Below are positions 14,571 through 18,640 of a stretch of DNA of 18,640 bases, piece by piece (positions within the stretch are counted from its first letter, which is position 1; each line of letters begins with the position of its first letter). The position numbers and the translations under genes are program-made. Source of the stretch: JALOOE01 sp964423545 (lineage in GTDB: Bacteria > Chloroflexota > Anaerolineae > CG2-30-64-16). The stretch is taken from assembly GCA_964423545.1 (NCBI GenBank), contig CAYRFV010000091.1, positions 1-18,640 on the forward strand, written 5' to 3'. The notes under the pieces were generated by a model. It was not told the origin of the DNA. It saw nothing but the letters and a program-made list of their open reading frames with translations, and ran no database searches.

Positions 14571-15568
14571 AGATCGGCATTTTCAGCTTCGCCCACATGC
14601 ATGCTGAATCGTATGTGCGCTGCGTGACCGCGCTGCCCGGTGTGAACCTGCTTGGCATCGCCGATGATGATGCGACGCGTGGCGCCGAATTCGCCCGACG
14701 GCACGCCACGCGCTTCTATCCCACCTACGAGGCGCTGCTGGCCGATAGACCGGACGGCGTGATCATCTGTGCCGAGAATGCTCGCCATCGCATGCTCGCC
14801 GAGTTGGCGGCTGCCGCAGGCGTGCATGTCATGTGCGAAAAACCGCTCGCGACCACCATTGCCGACGGGCAGGCGATGCTGGACGCCTGCGGGCGTGCGG
14901 GCGTGCTCCTCATGACCGCCTTCCCGATGCGCTTCAACGCGCCGATCAGGGAGGTCAAGGCGCTGCTCGACAAAGGCGGTCTGGGCCGCATCTATGCGTG
15001 CAACACAACCAATCAGGGCACGATGCCCGGAGGCAGCCGGCCCTGGTTCATCGACAAGGTGCTGGCGGGCGGCGGCGCGATGATGGACCACACGGTCCAC
15101 GTCGCCGATCTGTTGCGCTGGTTCCTGGGCAGCGAGGTGGTCGAGGTCTACGCCCAGGGCAACCGCATCATTCATGCCGACACGGTGGCGGTCGACACGG
15201 GCGGCCTGCTGCTGATGACCTTCGCCGACGGGACATTCGCCAGTCTCGACTGCAGTTGGAGCCGCCCACAGGTCAGCCAGACGTGGGGCGGCGTGACGCT
15301 GGAGCTGGTGGGGCAGGTGGGGGTGGTTTCGGTCGATGCGTTTCGCCAGAATGTCATCGCACACGGCCAGCACGTGGGCAAGGCGCAGAACCTCTTCTGG
15401 GGCTCCGACGCCGATGCCGCAATGGTCGCCGAGTTCGTGGCCGCGATTCGTGAGGGCAGGTCGCCGTCCGTCACGGGCTTCGACGGCTACAAGGCCATGG
15501 AGATCGCGCTGGCCGGCTATCGCTCAGCCGAGGCCGGCCAGCCCGTGCGCCTCCCGCTCAGCGCTTGA
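14567..15568 (+). CDS. Gfo/Idh/MocA-family oxidoreductase 2, atypical nucleotide motif
   Basis: 333 residues, a paralogue of the preceding gene. The ATG at 14567 lies in the ATGA overlap, with GGAGGT (14555-14560) 6 nt upstream. The signature EKPLA is at 91-95 and DHTVHVADLLRW at 174-185 (D174, H178). The N-terminal strand reads MKIGIFSFAHMHAESYV: the GxGxxG dinucleotide motif is replaced by SFAHMHA. I recall SFAHxHA at this place in a subgroup of the family, so it is probably a lineage trait rather than decay. The substrate is unknown; the pairing suggests consecutive or heteromeric action on one sugar. It overlaps the acetyltransferase gene by 4 nt. Confidence 0.9.
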   Translation: MKIGIFSFAHMHAESYVRCVTALPGVNLLGIADDDATRGAEFARRHATRFYPTYEALLADRPDGVIICAENARHRMLAELAAAAGVHVMCEKPLATTIADGQAMLDACGRAGVLLMTAFPMRFNAPIREVKALLDKGGLGRIYACNTTNQGTMPGGSRPWFIDKVLAGGGAMMDHTVHVADLLRWFLGSEVVEVYAQGNRIIHADTVAVDTGGLLLMTFADGTFASLDCSWSRPQVSQTWGGVTLELVGQVGVVSVDAFRQNVIAHGQHVGKAQNLFWGSDADAAMVAEFVAAIREGRSPSVTGFDGYKAMEIALAGYRSAEAGQPVRLPLSA

Positions 15569-16053
15569 ATGCGCCTGTCATTCGCCCGCTCCGGCCCACC
15601 GATGCCGCGTGGGTGGCGCGGCACATCGCTGAGCAGTGGGGCTCTGAAGTGGTCGTCGCACACGGCGTGCTCTATCGGCCGGCGGCGCTACCCGGCTTCG
15701 CCGCTGAGGCGGATGGCGCCATCGCCGGAGTGCTGACCTACCAGATCGCGGGCGATGCATGCGAGGTGGTCACACTTGACAGCCGGCGTCGCGGGCAAGG
15801 GATCGGCACGGCGCTGATTGAGGCCGCAAAGGTCGCAGCACGCCAGGCGGGCTGCCGGCGACTGTGGCTGATCACGACGAACGACAACACCCACGCACTG
15901 CGCTTCTACCAGAAGCGGGGATTCGTCTTCGTCGCCCTGCATCGGGATGCTGTAGCCGCCTCGCGAGCGCTCAAACCGGAGATTCCTTTGTTCGGCAACG
16001 ATGGCGTCCCCATCCGAGATGAGCTGGAGCTGGAGTTGAGCCTGGACACGTAG
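15565..16053 (+). CDS. GNAT-family N-acetyltransferase
   Basis: 162 residues. Acetyl-CoA-dependent N-acetyltransferase of unknown substrate. The start is a TTG at 15565 overlapping the previous stop (TTGA). It is preferred because it keeps the first beta-strand (NAPVIRPLRPTDA); the ATG at 15569 is in another frame and a GTG at 15613 would cut the strand off. No Shine-Dalgarno is visible, so translation probably depends on coupling. Motif A, the acetyl-CoA pyrophosphate loop, is RRRGQGIGTAL (74-84). TTNDNTHALRFYQKRGF (105-121) is motif B. The C-terminus (PEIPLFGNDGVPIRDELELE) is of a type common in small acetyltransferases. Confidence 0.9.
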   Translation: MNAPVIRPLRPTDAAWVARHIAEQWGSEVVVAHGVLYRPAALPGFAAEADGAIAGVLTYQIAGDACEVVTLDSRRRGQGIGTALIEAAKVAARQAGCRRLWLITTNDNTHALRFYQKRGFVFVALHRDAVAASRALKPEIPLFGNDGVPIRDELELELSLDT

Positions 16054-16094
16054 GCGGCGTCGGGGAACCTCGCGGCGCCTCTCGGCGTCTCTAC

Positions 16095-16119
16095 GTGCGG
16101 CGAGCCTGGCTCGCCGCAC
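16095..16119. repeat. 25-nt perfect palindrome
   Basis: GTGCGGCGAGCC (16095-16106), a central T, then the exact reverse complement GGCTCGCCGCAC (16108-16119). In RNA it would fold as a stem of about 10-11 bp with a 3-5 nt loop. It lies 42 nt after the GNAT stop and 19 nt before the small ORF. There is no T-tract. It may be a Rho-type or stabilising hairpin, or a protein site. Confidence 0.7.
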
Positions 16120-16138
16120 TGCGCGTGGGAGAGACGCG

Positions 16139-16291
16139 ATGGCCCGACGTGTGATTTTCAGTGTGATCCTGTTGTTGTTTCTGTTCTTGTCGACGCTTCA
16201 GCCGGCCGTTCCGGGCCGGTTTTCCCTGGCAATGGGGCGTATCCTGCCGCGCAGCCTGATGGGCGGCGGGATGGTGACAGACGTGCGGTGA
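16139..16291 (+). CDS. Hypothetical 50-residue membrane or signal-peptide-like protein
   Basis: A 50-codon ORF from ATG 16139, with GGAG (16128-16131) 7 nt upstream. The N-terminus is MARR followed by a strongly hydrophobic run, VIFSVILLLFLFLSTL (5-20), then QPAVPGRFSLAMG and a Gly/Met-rich tail. This is the look of a positively charged signal anchor or signal peptide with a very short mature part. No lipobox Cys is present. It follows the GNAT gene by 85 nt in the same direction. The T-rich composition of the hydrophobic run stands out from the GC-rich surroundings. I recognise no family. It may be an unexpressed ORF. Confidence 0.4.
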   Translation: MARRVIFSVILLLFLFLSTLQPAVPGRFSLAMGRILPRSLMGGGMVTDVR

Positions 16292-16360
16292 AGCAGCGGC
16301 CTGGAGGCTCCCCTGACCGGGCGGGACGCCATCGATGGGATGGCCGGCCGGTCGCGGTGC

Positions 16361-16380
16361 GTTTTCGCGAAGGCGAGAAC
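16361..16380 (+). terminator. Weak terminator candidate between convergent operons
   Basis: GTTTTCGC (16361-16368) pairs with GCGAGAAC (16373-16380) around GAAG: 8 bp including one U-G wobble on the plus strand. On the minus strand the wobble becomes a mismatch, so the plus-strand RNA is favoured. No U-tract follows, so this is only a placement-based candidate. Confidence 0.25.
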
Positions 16381-16409
16381 CCAGGCGCACTGTTGCAAAC
16401 CCGCCATGC

Positions 16410-17546
16410 TCACGGCACGGCGTATTCCTGGCCTGTCCTGGTCGTGTCGTAGCCGCCTAGCTCAGCCACCACAGCGCGAAAGCGGTGGCTGCTGATGGTG
16501 TCGAGCAGCCAGCTCAGCGGCGGACGATCTCGGTCACCCGCCATGAAAACCAGATCGTAACGTTCCACGCAGACCGGCACGAAGCCAAGGCCGAAGGCGC
16601 GGGCGGCGGCGTAGAGCCCCAGCCCGGCATCCGCGTCCCCTTCGGCGACGGCGGCCGCCACGCCGAGGTGCGTCTCTGCCACCCGTTCGAACCCCGCGAT
16701 GGTAGCCGAGCTGATGCCAGCCTGCCGCAGGTGATGTTCCAGCAGCGTGCGCGTGCCGGAACCGGCCTGGCGGTTGATGAAGCGCACCTCCGGTCGCATC
16801 AGATCGGCGAAACCGTGGATTCGCTGGGGATTACCCTCTGCGACGATCAGGCCTTGCTCGCGTTCCGCCAAGGTCACGGCCCGCGCTTGGCCACCGGGGA
16901 AGAGCCGGCGCACGATCGGCAGATTATACTCGCCCGTCTCCTCGTCCAGGATGTGGGCGCCCGCCAGCGCCGCGCCGCCGTGCAGCAGCGCCAACAAGCC
17001 GTCCAGGCTGCCCACATAGCTGGCTGCGAAGCCAATCTCGCTGTGCTCTCGCCGCATGTGCGCCCACAGTGCTTCCAGCGCCAGGTCGTGGCTGCCGGCG
17101 AAACGACAGAGACGATCGGCATGGTCCTCATGGCTGGTCGGTGGACGCGGCACGGGGCGCGCTAGCTGTTCGCGCCAGGCTGCAAGCTGGAGCGCGAACG
17201 CCGCCTCGATCTCGTCGGCTGAGAAGCCCTGCGCCAACGCCTCGACCACAGCGCGCTCGGACAGGGTGCGCAGCCGCGAGACCCGCAACGCCCGCAGCCC
17301 GACCTCCTCGCCTGCAGCCGCGACCAGCGTGCCGCGCCGGCCGTGCGTCTCGATCACCCCAGCTTGCTCGAGCTCCCGGTAGGCGCGCGCGACCGTGCTG
17401 GCATTGACGCCAAGGCGCCCCGCGAGCTCGCGCACCGGTTCGAGCCGGTCACCGGGTCTCAGCGATCCGCGCACCACCGCCAGACGCACTTGCTCCGCGA
17501 TCTGGGCATATTCGGGTTGGCCCTTCGTGAACTTGATGTCGAGCAT
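16410..17546 (-). CDS. GntR-type regulator fused to a PBP-like (molybdate/tungstate-type) domain
   Basis: 378 residues. Residues about 11-76 are a GntR winged helix (RLAVVRGSLRPGDRLEPVRE, then LGVNASTVARAYRELEQAG). After a connector, residues about 150-360 form a periplasmic-binding-protein-like ligand domain of the kind fused to molybdenum-cofactor and molybdate regulators. Its hallmarks are EGNPQRIHGFADL (237-249), RFINRQAGSGTR (255-266) and HLGVAAAVAEGDADAGLGL (293-311). By analogy it senses an oxyanion in the cytoplasm and controls transport genes. It lies last after the transporter genes, 91 nt behind the ATPase, so the predicted ligand is tungstate or molybdate (inference). The ATG at 17546 lacks a visible Shine-Dalgarno and no good promoter is seen in the spacer, so it may be co-transcribed. 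Confidence 0.87.
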   Translation of the reverse strand: MLDIKFTKGQPEYAQIAEQVRLAVVRGSLRPGDRLEPVRELAGRLGVNASTVARAYRELEQAGVIETHGRRGTLVAAAGEEVGLRALRVSRLRTLSERAVVEALAQGFSADEIEAAFALQLAAWREQLARPVPRPPTSHEDHADRLCRFAGSHDLALEALWAHMRREHSEIGFAASYVGSLDGLLALLHGGAALAGAHILDEETGEYNLPIVRRLFPGGQARAVTLAEREQGLIVAEGNPQRIHGFADLMRPEVRFINRQAGSGTRTLLEHHLRQAGISSATIAGFERVAETHLGVAAAVAEGDADAGLGLYAAARAFGLGFVPVCVERYDLVFMAGDRDRPPLSWLLDTISSHRFRAVVAELGGYDTTRTGQEYAVP

Positions 17547-17637
17547 GAGAATCAGTGAGCTGCCGAGAGTGGGTCTGCCAACCGATCGATGGGAGAATGA
17601 CGTCGCACGGGCTTCGCCCCGGCCCCCTCAGCCTGAA

Positions 17638-18360
17638 TCAGTACACCATCTCCCCGCGCACGAACGCGCTGGTGCGCGGGTCAGCGGGCGCGGTGAAAAA
17701 ACGTTCGGTGTCGGCCAGCTCTACGAGCCTGCCGCCGAGCATCAGCCCGGTGCGGTGCGCCAGGCGCCGCGCCTGGAAGACGTTGTGCGTCACCAGGATC
17801 GCAGTCGTGCCGTGCTCGGAGTTGTCGCTGCGGATGATCTCTTCGATCAGACCGACGTTGTACGGATCGAGGTTGGCGGTGGGCTCGTCCAACAGCAGCA
17901 CGGCAGGTCGGATCACTAACGCACGCGCCAGCGCCACGCGCTGCATCTCGCCGCCCGAGAGGCTGCGCGCCGGCTGGTGGGCAAACTGCGCCAGCCCGAC
18001 GCGCTCCAGAATCGCGTTCACCTGACCGTTCGGCCGAATGCCTCGCAATTGCAGTCCGTAGCCCGCGTTGGCCCACACGCTCGCCCGGCGCAGCACGGGT
18101 CGCTGGAAGACCGTGGTCACCTGGCGACGCAGCTCCAGCGGTGCGTTGCCGTCGGTGATCCGGCGACCCATGAAGGTGATGCCGCCGCCGGCGGGCGCTT
18201 CGAGGAAGTTCAGAACCCGCAGCAGCGTCGAGTTGCCCCCGCCACTCGGCCCGACCAGCGAGACAATCTCGCCGGATCGCACCTCGAGGCGGTCGATTTC
18301 GAGCACCGTCCGGCCGGCATAGATCTGTCGAACAGAGTCCAGGCTGTAGATCGTATCCAT
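17638..18360 (-). CDS. tupC: ABC transporter ATPase, TupC-like, altered Walker A
   Basis: 240 residues, a single nucleotide-binding domain. Order: Walker A GPSGGGNST (37-45), Q-loop VFQRPVL (84-90, Q86), signature LSGGEMQ (134-140), Walker B VLLLDEP (154-160, D158 E159), D-loop NLDP (163-166) and switch His in LVTHN (H192). VFQRPVLRRASVWAN resembles tungstate/phosphate-type importers. The expected Walker A lysine is Asn43, codon AAC at 18234-18232; all other motifs are intact. The start at ATG 18360 is the first possible, since TGA lies one codon upstream; no Shine-Dalgarno is visible. The permease gene ends 74 nt upstream. The substrate is inferred from the permease and the linked regulator. 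Confidence 0.88.
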   Translation of the reverse strand: MDTIYSLDSVRQIYAGRTVLEIDRLEVRSGEIVSLVGPSGGGNSTLLRVLNFLEAPAGGGITFMGRRITDGNAPLELRRQVTTVFQRPVLRRASVWANAGYGLQLRGIRPNGQVNAILERVGLAQFAHQPARSLSGGEMQRVALARALVIRPAVLLLDEPTANLDPYNVGLIEEIIRSDNSEHGTTAILVTHNVFQARRLAHRTGLMLGGRLVELADTERFFTAPADPRTSAFVRGEMVY

Positions 18361-18387
18361 TTGTCAGCAGCCGCAGTACAGGACGAA

Positions 18388-18417
18388 TGACGCCGAGACG
18401 ACATGCGTCTCGCGTCA
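18388..18417 (-). other. Intercistronic hairpin between permease and ATPase
   Basis: CGAGACG (18394-18400), loop ACATG, CGTCTCG (18406-18412). The stem extends past one bulged base to TGACG (18388-18392) paired with CGTCA (18413-18417). This gives 12 bp with a single bulge, about 27 nt before the ATPase ATG. No U-tract follows. It could set the ratio of permease to ATPase or protect mRNA ends; the role is not shown. Confidence 0.55.
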
Positions 18418-18434
18418 GCCGGCCCCTGGCATGG

Positions 18435-18640
18435 TCAGGTTCTCCCCTGCAACTTCAGCAGCGCGATATTGGCGATGAACGCCAGGGTCAGCAGGATCAC
18501 GCCCAGCGCGATGGCGAGCGCAAATTCGCCCTGCCGCGTGTTGAGCACAATGGCGGTCGTGAGCACGCGCGTCTTGCCCGCAATGTTGCCGCCGACCAGC
18601 ATCACCGCGCCGACCTCCGAGATGATGCCGCCGAACGCGG
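18435..18640 (-). CDS. tupB: Tungstate-type ABC permease, C-terminal part (cut by window edge)
   Basis: The last 67 residues and stop of a membrane permease; the 5' part lies beyond position 18640. The segment FGGIISEVGAVMLVGGNI, followed by TRVLTTAIVLNTRQGEF, matches the cytoplasmic coupling loop of TupB-like permeases, which use E-V-G-A-V and V-G-G-N-I. One hydrophobic helix follows (FALAIALGVILLTLAFIANIAL). TupB imports tungstate with a TupA binding protein and a TupC ATPase; a tupA would be expected upstream, out of the window. Related molybdate and sulfate permeases are less similar in my reading, but specificity is not proven. Confidence 0.85.
   Translation of the reverse strand, partial: AFGGIISEVGAVMLVGGNIAGKTRVLTTAIVLNTRQGEFALAIALGVILLTLAFIANIALLKLQGRT

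Larger units (their letters stand above)
16054..16409. other. Region between GNAT gene and convergent regulator
   Basis: 356 bp. It holds a 25-nt perfect palindrome (16095-16119), a 50-codon hydrophobic ORF (16139-16291) and a hairpin-forming stretch (16361-16380). The two operons converge here, so terminators are expected. None with a classical T-tract is visible in either direction. Longer minus-strand frames (to 71 and 99 codons) cross it but show no recognisable motif. Confidence 0.5.

Noticed and set aside
16091..16413. Minus-strand ORFs of 99 and 71 codons downstream of the regulator
   Set aside because: They are Arg/Pro-rich, have no motif or clear ribosome-binding site, and cross the palindrome and the opposite small ORF.
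16485..17165. A 226-codon plus-strand frame opposite the regulator
   Set aside because: Antisense shadow; the minus strand shows the GntR and PBP-like signatures throughout.

Overview
The window is about 18.6 kb of GC-rich bacterial DNA. It encodes an endonuclease-type MutL, a bacterial trigger factor, a beta-oxidation gene set and a tungstate-type ABC transporter. I saw no rRNA, tRNA, CRISPR array, insertion sequence or phage gene. Degenerate 7-nt tandem repeats recur in spacers and inside mutL. Together with the gene content this suggests a Chloroflexota-like organism, but that is a weak inference; no taxonomic marker was searched.

Layout. (1) Positions 1-2818, minus strand: mutL, then the 5' part of tig, which runs off the left edge. 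(2) Positions 2819-3261: a divergent regulatory region with an extended -10 element giving a probably leaderless mutL mRNA, and a near-consensus TTGACA-17-TACAAT promoter pointing right. (3) Positions 3262-13412, plus strand: thiolase, 3-hydroxyacyl-CoA dehydrogenase, enoyl-CoA hydratase, a NYN-LOTUS RNA-binding/nuclease-like protein, two acyl-CoA dehydrogenases, etfB and etfA. (4) Positions 13473-16053, plus strand: an own promoter, two Gfo/Idh/MocA oxidoreductases and a GNAT acetyltransferase, with 4-nt overlaps between genes, followed by a 50-residue hydrophobic small ORF. (5) Positions 16410-18640, minus strand: the end of a TupB-like permease, a TupC-like ATPase and a GntR-type regulator carrying a PBP-like ligand domain.

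How the genes work together. The acyl-CoA dehydrogenases, hydratase, hydroxyacyl-CoA dehydrogenase and thiolase cover all four steps of the beta-oxidation spiral. EtfAB should take electrons from the dehydrogenases. No acyl-CoA synthetase or ETF:quinone oxidoreductase gene lies in the window. The right-hand cluster looks like tungstate/molybdate uptake with a one-component sensor that reads the oxyanion.

The most notable oddities are: heptad-repeat tracts that form hairpins in leaders and also sit in the mutL frame; a Walker A Lys-to-Asn change in the transporter ATPase; an EtfA that lacks most of the usual FAD-contacting residues; and a NYN-LOTUS protein with an unassigned C-terminal half in the middle of a beta-oxidation operon.
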